This document shows, piece by piece, positions 40,108-50,427 of a DNA stretch of 64,000 bases. A model generated the notes under the pieces. The model had not been told where the DNA came from. It was given only the letters and a program-made list of their open reading frames with translations, and did not search any database. Both the position numbers and the translations under genes were made by a program. Each line of letters begins with the position of its first letter. Position 1 is the stretch's first letter. The stretch is from Beggiatoa leptomitoformis (GTDB lineage Bacteria > Pseudomonadota > Gammaproteobacteria > Beggiatoales > Beggiatoaceae), in contig NZ_CP012373.2 in assembly GCF_001305575.3 (NCBI RefSeq), positions 2,738,261-2,802,260 of the forward strand, in the 5' to 3' direction.

Positions 40108-43100
40108 TTAGTGCGACACATTAGCAGAGGTACTAGCGGATTCTGCAAGTAAGGTATTAATATTGTCCAACAATTCTGTTTCATTAAAAGGCTTACCCAA
40201 ATAACGATTAATCCCAATTTTTTCTGCACGGTCGCGGTGTTTTGTGCCTGTGCGTGAGGTAATCATGATAATGGGTATATGTTTCCACGTTGGATTATTA
40301 CGCACTTGCGTTGCAAGTTCATAACCATCCATACGCGGCATTTCTACGTCTAATAACATTAGGTCTGGTGTATGTTCTTGTAATTGTGCGATTGCATCAA
40401 CACCGTCTTTTGCTGTTAAAACTTCCATTCCTTGTCGTTTTAGTAGCCGCGCGGTGACTTTACGCACGGTGATTGAGTCATCAACCACCATAATAGTTTT
40501 AATCGCTAAGGGTTTTTCTTCAACAATCGTTTCATGCAGAATAGATTTTTGTCGTTGTTGTTCGTATTGAGGGGTGGTATCTGCACGGGTGATTGTAGGA
40601 ATATCCAAAATTAACACGACACGCCCATCACCTAAGATAGTTGCTCCAGCAATCCAACGGATTGTACCAATCTGAATACCAACAGATTTAACAACAATTT
40701 CTTTGCTACCTTCAATACCATCAACTAATAATGCAATTCGACGGTCACCTGTTCGAACCAATAACATGGGCACAAGGTTTGAGTCGATAGTGGCATTTCT
40801 GCCCACACCCAACAATTCACCTAAATGGAAAATACGATAACTATTATCCATATACTTATAGTGATGAGGTTCATCCGTGTTGTGAAATACAACCTCTTGT
40901 CGAGGTGCACGCATCACAGCATCAACATGGTTTAATGGCACGGCCATTGTTTCTTCACCAACATGTACCATAAGTGCTTGTGTGATGGTTAAGGAAAGTG
41001 GCAGACGCACCTCAAATAGTGTTCCCTCTCCCATTTTGGAATGAATTTGTAGGCTACCACCGAGCTGTTTAATTTCGGTACTCACAACATCCATTCCCAC
41101 TCCACGCCCAGAAACTTGGGTAATCTTAGTTGCTGTACTGAAAGAGGGTTCAAGGATAAACTGCATCAATTCTTGATCACTGACAACCGCCCCCGGTTGA
41201 ATCATTTTGCGCTCTTCTGCTTTTTTGCGAATAGCGGATAGATTCAATCCTGCTCCATCATCAGATACTTTAACGATTAACTCAGCACCTTCACGAGATA
41301 TATCAATCGTCACTGTTGCCGCTGGTGGTTTTCCTTGTTGTTGACGGATTTGTGGTTCTTCTACTCCGTGTCCAATCGCGTTGCGTAACATGTGTTCTAA
41401 AGGCGCGACAACCCGATTCAATACGGTTCTTTCAAACTCTATAGATTCACCTTTAACAATAAATTCAACCTGTTTTCGCAACTCACGCGCGGTGAGACGG
41501 GAAATCCGTTGTAATCGCGGAGAAATTCGAGAAAACGGTACCATCCGTGTGCGTAGAATCCCTTCTTGTAATTCTGCGCCAATCCGACTTTGTTGAATTA
41601 ACAGTGCGTCACTTTGGCGAGCAAGGATTTTTAACGCATCTTGGATATTAAATAAGTCATTAATGGTTTCCATCAAGCTACGTGATAATTGTTGTAAAAC
41701 AGAAAAACGGTCTAACTCTAACGGGTCAAATTCCCCGTTGTCTTCCATTTCATCAGAATAATGCGAGATAATTTGTGCTTCAGTTTCAATTTCTAAGCGT
41801 CGTAATTGGTCACGCAAACGGGCAACGGTTTGTTCCATTTCAGACAGGTTATTTTTAACAGACCCCTGTTGTTGCTCCATGTGTGCGCGAGAAATAGACA
41901 ATTCTCCCGCTAAATTAGTCAGTTTATCAATGAGCGTTACACGAACACGAATACGGTCTTCACCGTTTTCTGTCATCTCTGCTTCACGTTCTGCTCGTTC
42001 AGCTTTTGCCTCTTCTTCTTCGTTAATCTCGGCTTTTTGGGCTGCATTTATGTCAGGTATGGAAGGTGTTGTTACTGTTGGTGTGGTTGTTGCCATTGGC
42101 ACGTTATGTTCTTCTTCATCCGCACCAACGGTTTCCTTGATTTGAGTAATCAAATCCACAGGCATATCTAAAGCAACACCTGAACGTACCGCTTCTAACA
42201 TAGCAGCTAGTTCGTCAACACTATTTTGTACAATATCTTGTAAACGCGAACTTGACTGTGCATTGCCTTCAACAATCCGTGTTAAAACAGATTCTAAGTG
42301 ATGGCTCAAGTCTCCCATGGGTACAATACCAACCATGCGCGCGCCACCTTTCAATGTATGCAGTTCACGTTGCAATTCTTTTAACAACTGCATGTTATTT
42401 GGCGCGTTTTTCCAACGTTCAATCAGTGCTTGTGTGTTTTCTAATATTTCTTCGGCTTCTTCAAGAAATATGGCCATAAATTCATCGGCAGCTTCTGCCG
42501 TGTCGGGTACAAACCCTGTAGCTGAATTTGTAGTTGGTTCTACAGCCATTTGTGAAGGAAGTGTTTTTTGCGCAATTTGAATTTTATGCAATACGGCTTT
42601 TTGTTGGGCGACATCCATAACACCATTTTCAACTAAATTTTCAATCAGTTGGGCAGCCTCTTCAAAAAGTTTAATAGTTTCAATAGATAAGGGTAGTTTC
42701 CGTTCGGCTAAGGCACGCGCGTAACTTTCCATTGGGGCAGCAACATCAGAAATATTGATAATATCTACGCTACGTGAACTACCATTAAGCGTATGAAATG
42801 CACGGATAATATCTTGTTCAATAGGTGCATTTAAATTGGTTTTGTGAAAGGTAATCGATTGTTTGAGCGTTTCTAGGTGTGTAACGGCTTCATTCTTAAA
42901 AATGGTGAACAGAATCGGGTCAATCTCATCCGTTTCTTGTGTATCCGTATTTTCTATTAATGTTTTATTAGCAATACGTCCTGCAAGTAATGCTTGTTCA
43001 GCAAGCCTATCATCTTCCTGCATGACATCTTCAGAAAATGCGTCTAAATTTGGCAATTCACCTAATTCATCATTAGGCTCTTCAGCAGAAGCCAGATAGT

Positions 43101-44439
43101 CTTCGCCTATTGCATCTAAATCGGCAAATTCTTCTGGTTCTTCACTAATAGCTTCTAAATCAGGCAATTCAGCGGATTCTTCAGCAGAAGCCAGATAGTC
43201 TTCGCCTATTGCATCTAAATCGGCAAATTCTTCTGGTTCTTCACTAATAACTTCTAAATCAGGTAATTCAGCGGATTCTTCAGCAGAGGCCAGATAGTCT
43301 TCGCCTATTGCATCTAAATCGGCAAGTTCTTCTGGTTCTTCATTAAGAGCTTCTAAATCAGGTAATTCAGTAGATTCTTCAGCAGAAGCCAGATAGTCTT
43401 CGCCTATTGCATCTAAATCGGCAAGTTCTTCTGGTTCTTCATTAAGAGCTTCTAAATCAGGTAATTCAGCGGATTCTTCAGTAGAAGCCAGATAGTCTTC
43501 ACCTATTGCATCTAAATCGGCAAGTTCTTCTGGTTCTTCACTAATAGCTTCTAAATCAGGTAATTCAGTGGGTTCTTCCGCAGAAGCCAGATAGTCTTCG
43601 CCTATTGCATCTAAATCGGCAAGTTCTTCTGGTTCTTCACTAATAGCTTCTAAATCAGGTAATTCAGTGGGTTCTTCAGCAGAAGCCAGATAGTCTTCGC
43701 CTATTGCATCTAAATCGGCAAGTTCTTCTGGTTCTTCATTAAGAGCTTCTAAATCAGGTAGTTCGGCGGATTCTTCAGCAGAAGTCAGATAGTCTTCGCC
43801 TATTGCATCTAAATCGGCAAGTTCTTCTGGTTCTTCACTAAAGTCTTCTGAATCGGTGTTTGCAATAGGTGATTTGTTGTCTGTTGCAGATGACACATTT
43901 TCAGCGGATTTTTCAATAGGTTCAGATTCAGTAACATCACCAAATTCACCTATACTTTTCCCTTTAGTTTGAGTAAGGTAGTCCGCTTGAGAAATGAGTA
44001 CTAGCGCGTCATGAGAAGAGGAATCACCATTGCTAAACTGTTCTATTAAATCAGGTATAATAGTTTTTGCTTGCTCGATTAAGCTAAAAACCCTTTGATT
44101 AGGTGAAAACGAATTATCAAGCAGACGATTCATCATATTCTCAAATCGCCAACCTAATTCGCCGATAACAGTTGCTCCAACTAAACGTCCACTACCTTTT
44201 AGTGTATGGAAATTGCGTCTTAGCGTTTTTAATGACTCTGTATCCGCAGGATCTGAACGCCACGCATCAAAGCTGGTCTCAATTTCCCCAAGCACCTCGC
44301 CTACTTCTTCAACAAAAATCTCAAGAATTTCTTCATCGACTTCAGTTGATGGCGTTTGTTCTGGAATCTCAATCAGTTTCATGTCAGTCAGTAACCAGTT
44401 AGCAATGGGAGGAATACGCTGTGCCGTACACGTAAACAA
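40108..44439 (-). CDS. chpA: Hybrid chemotaxis histidine kinase ChpA, C-terminal major part
   Basis: 1443 residues. Phosphotransfer (Hpt) sites are visible at RRNFHTLKGSGRLVGA (His ~78), IRAFHTLNGSSRSV (~547) and QRELHTLKGGARMVGI (~695). An acidic repeat linker (about 201-465) separates the first two. Then come a dimerisation region, the HATPase (LEHMLRNAIGHGVEEP near 1015, DDGAGL, GRGVGMDVV), a CheW-like domain and a C-terminal receiver (IMVVDDSITVRKV, LLDVEMPRMDG). It phosphorylates PilG/PilH. Start TTG 44439 or ATG 44382; neither has a strong ribosome site. The usual N-terminus is a separate ORF upstream. Confidence 0.93.
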   Translation of the reverse strand: MFTCTAQRIPPIANWLLTDMKLIEIPEQTPSTEVDEEILEIFVEEVGEVLGEIETSFDAWRSDPADTESLKTLRRNFHTLKGSGRLVGATVIGELGWRFENMMNRLLDNSFSPNQRVFSLIEQAKTIIPDLIEQFSNGDSSSHDALVLISQADYLTQTKGKSIGEFGDVTESEPIEKSAENVSSATDNKSPIANTDSEDFSEEPEELADLDAIGEDYLTSAEESAELPDLEALNEEPEELADLDAIGEDYLASAEEPTELPDLEAISEEPEELADLDAIGEDYLASAEEPTELPDLEAISEEPEELADLDAIGEDYLASTEESAELPDLEALNEEPEELADLDAIGEDYLASAEESTELPDLEALNEEPEELADLDAIGEDYLASAEESAELPDLEVISEEPEEFADLDAIGEDYLASAEESAELPDLEAISEEPEEFADLDAIGEDYLASAEEPNDELGELPNLDAFSEDVMQEDDRLAEQALLAGRIANKTLIENTDTQETDEIDPILFTIFKNEAVTHLETLKQSITFHKTNLNAPIEQDIIRAFHTLNGSSRSVDIINISDVAAPMESYARALAERKLPLSIETIKLFEEAAQLIENLVENGVMDVAQQKAVLHKIQIAQKTLPSQMAVEPTTNSATGFVPDTAEAADEFMAIFLEEAEEILENTQALIERWKNAPNNMQLLKELQRELHTLKGGARMVGIVPMGDLSHHLESVLTRIVEGNAQSSSRLQDIVQNSVDELAAMLEAVRSGVALDMPVDLITQIKETVGADEEEHNVPMATTTPTVTTPSIPDINAAQKAEINEEEEAKAERAEREAEMTENGEDRIRVRVTLIDKLTNLAGELSISRAHMEQQQGSVKNNLSEMEQTVARLRDQLRRLEIETEAQIISHYSDEMEDNGEFDPLELDRFSVLQQLSRSLMETINDLFNIQDALKILARQSDALLIQQSRIGAELQEGILRTRMVPFSRISPRLQRISRLTARELRKQVEFIVKGESIEFERTVLNRVVAPLEHMLRNAIGHGVEEPQIRQQQGKPPAATVTIDISREGAELIVKVSDDGAGLNLSAIRKKAEERKMIQPGAVVSDQELMQFILEPSFSTATKITQVSGRGVGMDVVSTEIKQLGGSLQIHSKMGEGTLFEVRLPLSLTITQALMVHVGEETMAVPLNHVDAVMRAPRQEVVFHNTDEPHHYKYMDNSYRIFHLGELLGVGRNATIDSNLVPMLLVRTGDRRIALLVDGIEGSKEIVVKSVGIQIGTIRWIAGATILGDGRVVLILDIPTITRADTTPQYEQQRQKSILHETIVEEKPLAIKTIMVVDDSITVRKVTARLLKRQGMEVLTAKDGVDAIAQLQEHTPDLMLLDVEMPRMDGYELATQVRNNPTWKHIPIIMITSRTGTKHRDRAEKIGINRYLGKPFNETELLDNINTLLAESASTSANVSH
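43080..43836 (-). repeat. 99-bp minisatellite inside chpA
   Basis: The 33-residue unit (EEPEELADLDAIGEDYLASA, then EESAELPDLEALN) is repeated with starts at 43836 and every 99 bases down to 43143, seven exact periods plus a partial eighth. Units differ at few positions (AIS/ALN, ES/EP, L/F). It forms a long acidic linker. Confidence 0.95.
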
Positions 44440-44467
44440 GGGGATATTTGCTGCCCCCTTACGTGAT

Positions 44468-46147
44468 TCATTGTTTTACCAGCACACTGAGGCGTTGTTG
44501 CGTCAAGTCCAGAATATGCTTCGCGTCCATTGGATTACCCGCGAGTGTGTCTAAATACAACTCTATACTCAAAAGCGCGTCGGCTAGTGCTTTCAACTGT
44601 TCTTCAGGTGGAACAATACCGTCTTTTATAAAGGTTTTCACAATATAGTTGTTACAGTACGCAAGTAGTTTCGCAGCACGCTCATGTGACATGAGCGCAA
44701 GGAAACCTTGTACCTGTTTTAAACGCTCAGGGACATCCATCAGTGTTTCATCTTGTGTTTTGTTGTCTATAAAAGTGACTATAGGATGAATAACCTGATT
44801 TAAATCTGTTTTTGCCTCGTTGACAGCAACGCTCAATACGATACCAAATTGGGGTGTTTCTGCAAATTCTGTATCTGGACTTTGTTGTAAACGTTGACGT
44901 GCGTGTACACCTTGTACGGCTAAAATATCCAGCGCGGAATCCGTTTTCAACAGTGCATTTGCGATTTCCAACATGGTGGTCAAATTAGCTGGGCGACGTT
45001 CTTCACAAATTTCTTGAATGAGTGCTGCTTGGGTCAACATGGATTTCCGTTGCATCATCAATCCTAAAAGTCCCAAAGTATTTGCCATATCACGCAACAT
45101 ACCAACTAATGGGGCTAACTCGGAAACCGAAGGATTATCCGCACGATTAAAAATATCCAACGTTTCTTCTATGCGTGCAAAGTCATCTTTAATTAATTTA
45201 ACAACGATTTTAATTAACTCAATATCTGGACCTGAAAAGATAAGACGTGTTGTTTGTAACACGTTCTCGGTAGGAAGATAATCAGCTAAGTTGAATGTGC
45301 TTTTTACTGCGGTGATTTGTTTGCCTGTAGAGCGTGCTTGTGCTGCAAAATAGAGCAGGTTTATCATCAATGGTTTAGGTGGAATGAGACGCAGTGAGGC
45401 ATTGCCATGGTCAACCATCTGTTTCAATAAACCATCCATTTGTTTAAACGCAGTAATTAGGTTGTTATTTAATGCCAGCCCTTTTTGCAACAGTGCTTCC
45501 AATACGCCCTCGGTTATCCACCACACTTTGTTTAGTGGTGCATTTCCTGTTATTTGTTGCATTTTTTGCATAACGCTGTATAGCAATTTTAGGGCATCAG
45601 CAGGTTCTTGCGGTGTTTTTAGCAGTACCATTAATGCTTTTTGATAAGTTGCGCGCATTTGATTGATATATGGCTTAAATTTATCATCAGCCAATTTTGG
45701 CGTGTTAGCAACAGGAGGTAGCGTAACAGAAACATCAGGTGTAAACAGTGTTAATGCGGACAAAACAGGTTGTTGTCGCAACACCCGTAGTTCATTAAGT
45801 AATGGCAATAAAGCAAGCGGCATATCTCGTTGGATAATTGCGAGATGGTCTAAATAATTGGGTAATTGAACTAACCCACGCATCAAAATATCGTAGGTTT
45901 TTTCGCTGTTTTCGATTTTACCAATAAGCAACGTTTTGATTGTAAGTTCTAAATCCTGAACCAATAAACCAGCAGTCTGAAGTTCTAACATATTGAGTAC
46001 CCCACGAATTTCGTGCAGCCACACAATACATTGTTGTAAAGGGGCTTTGTCGTTGGGGTTTTCAACGAATTGTTCTAATGCCTGACGTGTTTGTTTCAGG
46101 CTTTCGTCAATCGTTACTTTCACCCAAGTGAGGGCGGAATGTCTCAT
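44468..46147 (-). CDS. chpA: ChpA N-terminal part as a separate ORF
   Basis: 559 residues resembling the first third of ChpA/PilL: it begins HSALTWVKVTIDESLKQTRQ, then VWLHEIRGVLNMLELQTAGL, an Hpt-like bundle in which the HxxxG site reads HEIRG. The rest is helical bundles. It ends with TGA at 44468 and the next ORF is open from about 44463 in another frame, so one gene may have been split by a frameshift, or the fission is natural. Lies between pilJ and the kinase part. Confidence 0.8.
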   Translation of the reverse strand: MRHSALTWVKVTIDESLKQTRQALEQFVENPNDKAPLQQCIVWLHEIRGVLNMLELQTAGLLVQDLELTIKTLLIGKIENSEKTYDILMRGLVQLPNYLDHLAIIQRDMPLALLPLLNELRVLRQQPVLSALTLFTPDVSVTLPPVANTPKLADDKFKPYINQMRATYQKALMVLLKTPQEPADALKLLYSVMQKMQQITGNAPLNKVWWITEGVLEALLQKGLALNNNLITAFKQMDGLLKQMVDHGNASLRLIPPKPLMINLLYFAAQARSTGKQITAVKSTFNLADYLPTENVLQTTRLIFSGPDIELIKIVVKLIKDDFARIEETLDIFNRADNPSVSELAPLVGMLRDMANTLGLLGLMMQRKSMLTQAALIQEICEERRPANLTTMLEIANALLKTDSALDILAVQGVHARQRLQQSPDTEFAETPQFGIVLSVAVNEAKTDLNQVIHPIVTFIDNKTQDETLMDVPERLKQVQGFLALMSHERAAKLLAYCNNYIVKTFIKDGIVPPEEQLKALADALLSIELYLDTLAGNPMDAKHILDLTQQRLSVLVKQ

Positions 46148-46231
46148 TTCAGTTACCAGTTAATGTTGAGAGAATAGTGAACAATGTGGTTATATTTATT
46201 CATAAAACCTGATAATCACAGCCATTAATGA

Positions 46232-48313
46232 TTATTGGTTCAGCAGTTCGCTCATTTCCATGATTTCTTGCATTGCTTGGTCAGGTAGTTTGAAACCAGC
46301 CACAGAATTACGTAATTCATTAGCCAGTTTTGCCAATCGTTCAATAGCTGCCGCTGTTTCGTTTGTCCCTTGTGATGCTTGGGTTGTAATTTCTTGGATA
46401 ATTGTCATTGTGCCAGAAATATTAGATGCAACAGCTGCTTGTGTACGCGACGTTTGTGAAATATTTTCAATCTGATTGGCCAATTGAACCGATACTTTTT
46501 CAATTTCGGTAAGTGATTCGCCCGCTCGTTCCGCAATTTTTGCACCTGCAACAACACCTGAGGTGCTTTGTTCCATTGAACTGACAGCTTCGTTTGTATC
46601 ACCTTGAATAGTTTTAACTAAGGCATCAATCTGTTTGGTAGCATTGCCTGAGCGTTCTGCTAAGCGTTGTACTTCATCAGCAACAACAGCAAATCCACGC
46701 CCTGCTTCACCTGCCATTGCGGCTTGAATAGCAGCATTGAGTGCCAGAATATTGGTCTGGTCTGCAATGTCGTCAATCAAACCAACGATTTCACCAATTT
46801 CTTGTGAGCTTTCACCCAGCCGTTTAATGCGTTTGGACGTTTCTTGAATTTGTTCGCGAATCGCGTCCATGCCTGTGATGGTATCTTGTACGGCTTTCGC
46901 GCCTTTACTGGCAATTTCTACTGATTTTTTAGCAACTTCGGCTGATTCTACTGCGTTGGCAGAGACTTTCTTTACTGAGTTTGCCATTCCAATAATGGCT
47001 TGTCCTGCTTTGGCAATTTGTTGTGCTTGGCGTTCACTGGCTTGTATGAGTTGTGCGGCAATGCCCCGAGTACTTTGGGCGGCTGCATTAACTTGCATAG
47101 CTGTTTTGTTAATTTTAACGATTAACTCACGCAATGCTTCAATTGAGTAGTTAATTGCATCAGCAATTGCACCTGTAAAATCTTCGGTCACTGTTGCGTT
47201 AATGGTTAGGTCGCCATCAGCAAGGTCGGCAATTTCACTAAGCAAACGTAGGATTGCTTCTTGGTTACGTTGGTTTGTACGTTGGCTTTCTTCCAAGCGT
47301 TGTTTGGTTTCTAATGCTCGCACTTTATTACTAAGAATAATAAGTGTTCCAAGCAACATCAGCATGATAAAGACTATAATTGCTAAGACGATACCTAAAC
47401 GGGAAGAGACAAAACGAGATTCAATGACCTTGTTGTAATCTGAGGATAATTGTTCAACACTGGTTAATAATGCAGGATTAGCATCCATGATGGCTTGTTG
47501 CGCATCTTTGGCATCAAACAATTTGTCTGAGTTATCTAAGAAGTCTTCAATTTTTCCAATGTTTGTTGTGAATGATGTGGATAACACTTCTATTGCTTTG
47601 CGTGCAATAGGGTCAGTCATCGCTTGCACTTCGTCATTCCCTTCTAGCAGTGCAGATAAGGTATCACTGAATGCACTGATATCATCGCCTAGTTGTAAAT
47701 CAGCGTTGATGGCATCCGCATCTCCTCTAAAAGCGACTCGAATGCTGTTTGAAATACGTTCTAACAGCATGAGTAAGCGGGTAGCACGATACATTTGGTT
47801 CGGTGTCGCGCCCGCAGCACTCATTGCATTGAGCATTTCTTCAGTTTCACTAACTAGGTTAGTCGTAACTTGGGTTAATTCACCAAATTGTAGATACAAT
47901 CGTGTAACAGCTTCACGGGTCAACAAGAGTTGTGAGACGCTGCTATCAATTCCTTGCCAAAATTTGCTGAGGTTATTGAGTGTTACAATGGCTTCTTCAG
48001 GTGTAGCAGGCATACCTGTTTCAGTATTGCCATCCGTTAGAAGTTTTATGTGATGTTGTAATTCTGCACGGACTTTTTCTACGGTAACAAAACCAACATC
48101 ATCTCCACGCGCGGCAAATGCAGCGTTTTGGGTTAATTGTTGGGAAAGAAGCCGTAGTTGGGTAACGTGTCCCAAGTATTCTTCATCATATTTATTATCA
48201 ATAGCAACCCGCGTGAATGTTGCCGCCATTAGAACAAACGACACCATTAAAATGCCAATTAGGGCAAATAGCCACGCATTCGTATTAGCGATTGTATTCA
48301 GTGAGAATTTCAT
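46232..48313 (-). CDS. pilJ: Methyl-accepting chemotaxis protein PilJ
   Basis: 693 residues. TM1 near 13-33 ([20 protein letters not shown]), a periplasmic PilJ-type helical region, TM2 near 310-330 ([20 protein letters not shown]), a HAMP linker, and the signalling hairpin [20 protein letters not shown] followed by [20 protein letters not shown]. It senses surface or chemical cues for type IV pili and drives ChpA through PilI. GGAGGT lies 10 bases before the ATG. Confidence 0.95.
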   Translation of the reverse strand: MKFSLNTIANTNAWLFALIGILMVSFVLMAATFTRVAIDNKYDEEYLGHVTQLRLLSQQLTQNAAFAARGDDVGFVTVEKVRAELQHHIKLLTDGNTETGMPATPEEAIVTLNNLSKFWQGIDSSVSQLLLTREAVTRLYLQFGELTQVTTNLVSETEEMLNAMSAAGATPNQMYRATRLLMLLERISNSIRVAFRGDADAINADLQLGDDISAFSDTLSALLEGNDEVQAMTDPIARKAIEVLSTSFTTNIGKIEDFLDNSDKLFDAKDAQQAIMDANPALLTSVEQLSSDYNKVIESRFVSSRLGIVLAIIVFIMLMLLGTLIILSNKVRALETKQRLEESQRTNQRNQEAILRLLSEIADLADGDLTINATVTEDFTGAIADAINYSIEALRELIVKINKTAMQVNAAAQSTRGIAAQLIQASERQAQQIAKAGQAIIGMANSVKKVSANAVESAEVAKKSVEIASKGAKAVQDTITGMDAIREQIQETSKRIKRLGESSQEIGEIVGLIDDIADQTNILALNAAIQAAMAGEAGRGFAVVADEVQRLAERSGNATKQIDALVKTIQGDTNEAVSSMEQSTSGVVAGAKIAERAGESLTEIEKVSVQLANQIENISQTSRTQAAVASNISGTMTIIQEITTQASQGTNETAAAIERLAKLANELRNSVAGFKLPDQAMQEIMEMSELLNQ

Positions 48314-48315
48314 GG

Positions 48316-48435
48316 CTATATTTTACCTCCGCTGGACAGGGAAACGGGTGTGGGAAGAGAACGGTTAGGATAGTTACGAGGCATAATGGCATATCCAATA
48401 CTTTTGAAGTCATTTGTAAACTGGTTTGTACTCAT
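48316..48435 (-). CDS. Possible small protein between pilI and pilJ
   Basis: A 39-codon frame starts [20 protein letters not shown] two bases after the pilI stop and ends just before pilJ. There is no ribosome site of its own, though coupling to pilI is possible. Its 3' end contains the ribosome site of pilJ. May be only spacer. Confidence 0.3.
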   Translation of the reverse strand: MSTNQFTNDFKSIGYAIMPRNYPNRSLPTPVSLSSGGKI

Positions 48436-48437
48436 TT

Positions 48438-49088
48438 TTAGAGAGCCGCCCTTAAAAACACTTCGCTTTCTGCGAGAGCGTGCATGTCAAAAATTGTCCA
48501 GATACTGTCTTCTTCGGTAAACATACCTTTGGCAAAAGGAGTAAGCCAAGCATCTTTACAAGGTGTGTCTGTATCTTTGATTTCTTCTGGAAAATGCTTG
48601 ATCCCTAGCACTTCGTCAACCACCAAGCCTGCAGAAATGCCAGCCTGATTGATAATGACAAGGCGAGTACAATTTTCTATCGGTGTCGCCTTACCATCTA
48701 AACAAGCCTGTAAGTCAACAATAGGTAAGAGCAGTCCGCGAATATTTGCTAATCCTTTTACCCAGCCTTTTGCACCAGGTACTTTTGCTAGATAAGTTGG
48801 ATAAGGAAGTATTTCACGAATTTCACTTAGTGGTGTAACAAGAGGGGTGTTACCCACGCGAAAAGCAATACCGCGCCAGATTTGTTGCACTTTTTCTTGG
48901 CGTGGTATGCCGCGTGCTTTTTGCTTTGCTCGCCTTTCTAATTCCTGCAACCACTGAAAAGGGGTTTGCGCCATCGTATTCGGCATACTAAAGACCTTGC
49001 TCACAGGTAACGATTGTTTTTCTGTTTGCCAGCGTCGCCAGCGTGGATTAAAACGGTTTTTATCATGGATGGCATGTAATTGGAGCAT
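48438..49088 (-). CDS. pilI: CheW-like adaptor PilI
   Basis: 216 residues with a CheW domain from about 70: IAFRVGNTPLVTPLSEIREI, GAKGWVKGLANIRGLLLPIV, DEVLGIKHF. It couples PilJ to ChpA. The N-terminus is about 35 residues longer than usual; a Met at 48986 (MPNTMAQTPFQWLQEL) matches the normal PilI start, but GGAG lies directly before the first ATG, so both are possible. Confidence 0.9.
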   Translation of the reverse strand: MLQLHAIHDKNRFNPRWRRWQTEKQSLPVSKVFSMPNTMAQTPFQWLQELERRAKQKARGIPRQEKVQQIWRGIAFRVGNTPLVTPLSEIREILPYPTYLAKVPGAKGWVKGLANIRGLLLPIVDLQACLDGKATPIENCTRLVIINQAGISAGLVVDEVLGIKHFPEEIKDTDTPCKDAWLTPFAKGMFTEEDSIWTIFDMHALAESEVFLRAAL

Positions 49089-49118
49089 AATACTCCGTTC
49101 ACGTTAAGCCTTGGTTAA

Positions 49119-49481
49119 TTAACCGATGAGTTTTTTTACGGTTGCGAGCAGTTCCGCCTGTTTGACAGGTTTTACTAAAAATTCTTTCGCCCCCTGCATT
49201 AGTCCCCATGCACGGTCACTTTCCATATCCTTAGAAGAAACGATAATAACGGGTATAGATTTTGTCTCTTCGCTTTTAGTAATCTTGCGGGTTGCCTGAA
49301 AACCATTCAGTCCCGGCATGACTACATCCATGATGATTAAGTTAGGCTTAATCTCTTTCGCTTTCTGTATGCCTTCTTCACCATTAGAGGCTTCGGATGT
49401 TTGATACCCCTGCGATTCCAGAATATTCTTGACGAGGTAGGCATCTGTAGGTGAATCATCCACAATAAGTATATGTGCCAT
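49119..49481 (-). CDS. pilH: Response regulator PilH
   Basis: 120-residue single receiver domain: ILIVDDSPTDAYLVKNILES with the acidic pair, LIIMDVVMPGLNGFQATRKI with the phospho-Asp near 52, VIIVSSKD and EFLVKPVKQAELL with the conserved Lys. The VDDSPT start and SSKD segment are typical of PilH, which works against PilG by draining phosphate and promotes pilus retraction. Confidence 0.92.
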   Translation of the reverse strand: MAHILIVDDSPTDAYLVKNILESQGYQTSEASNGEEGIQKAKEIKPNLIIMDVVMPGLNGFQATRKITKSEETKSIPVIIVSSKDMESDRAWGLMQGAKEFLVKPVKQAELLATVKKLIG

Positions 49482-49522
49482 ACCTTTTAGTCTCTTGAGC
49501 TTTCACGAATAACCATCAAGTC

Positions 49523-49927
49523 TTAAGATTGTGTTTTGGCATCCACCACATACGATTTAATCGTACTTAGTAGTTCCTCACGTGTAAACGGCTTAGTCAT
49601 GTAGTGGTCTGCACCCACAATCCTACTGCGCGCGCGTTCAAACAATCCATCTTTACTAGATAGCATGACTATCGGTATTTTTTTAAAGACGGGATTATTC
49701 TTTATCAAGGCACAGGTTTGATACCCATCAAGGCGTGGCATCATAATATCAACAAAGATGATATTAGGTTGACATTCCATTACCTTAGATAAAGATTCGA
49801 AACCGTCTGTTGCGGTAAACACCTCGCAACCCGCTTTTTTTAGTAAAGTTTCAGCGGTACGCCGAATTGTCTTACTGTCATCTATAACGACAACCTTGAT
49901 ACCTTCGAATTCGTTTTCAGTGCTCAC
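49523..49927 (-). CDS. pilG: Response regulator PilG
   Basis: 134-residue receiver: VVVIDDSKTIRRTAETLLKK, IIFVDIMMPRLDGYQTCALI with the phospho-Asp near 58, PIVMLSSKDGLFERAR, and DHYMTKPFTREELL. PilG phosphorylated by ChpA stimulates pilus extension (in Pseudomonas also via cAMP). First gene of the cluster, 41 bases before pilH. Confidence 0.93.
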   Translation of the reverse strand: MSTENEFEGIKVVVIDDSKTIRRTAETLLKKAGCEVFTATDGFESLSKVMECQPNIIFVDIMMPRLDGYQTCALIKNNPVFKKIPIVMLSSKDGLFERARSRIVGADHYMTKPFTREELLSTIKSYVVDAKTQS

Positions 49928-50427
49928 TGGTTACTTGCCCATGCTAGACGAGAACATTCAACTTCCCCATTCACTCTACCTGATACCTTTCTAAACGTAT
50001 ATAGTTAGGTCTTGAAATTAATGGGGGTAAACTGGAAAAACTATCAGGGAATTTACTCAACTGAAAGCATACAGCAATAACAACTTTCTACTCGACTTAA
50101 AGCATATCACAAAATATAGAATTTAACACTAATTTCAATGGTCTTGTTAAAACTCTTAAAGTATATTGTTATGAGTGTTTAAAATTATGGGATTAATCCC
50201 TTGCTTTTAGCCGTTATCTAGTTGAGTTAACTGTTACTGTCAACAGTCTCATTCCCACGTAAACAATTGGAAATCTACTCACTTTATGGTTTATCGTCAA
50301 GCTATACGAGATTGATTATGCCTGCAAAGAAACCAATTGTAAGCGATTCATTGTATCTTAGTTTGTCTGTAAATATGAGTCTATTTTTACAATTTTTTAT
50401 TTATCTATTGGATATATAAACATAATT
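49928..50427. other. Divergent promoter region, pilG/bioA
   Basis: 500 bases of AT-rich DNA between pilG (leftward) and bioA (rightward). No BirA-type operator, hairpin or small ORF could be supported. bioA has no evident ribosome site. Confidence 0.55.

Noticed and set aside
42863-43099. Serine-rich plus-strand frames across chpA and pilJ
   Set aside because: Antisense to long conserved genes; shadows.
43080-43836. Regular repeats considered as a CRISPR array
   Set aside because: Units are 99 bp with no variable spacers and are translated in frame as a ChpA linker.
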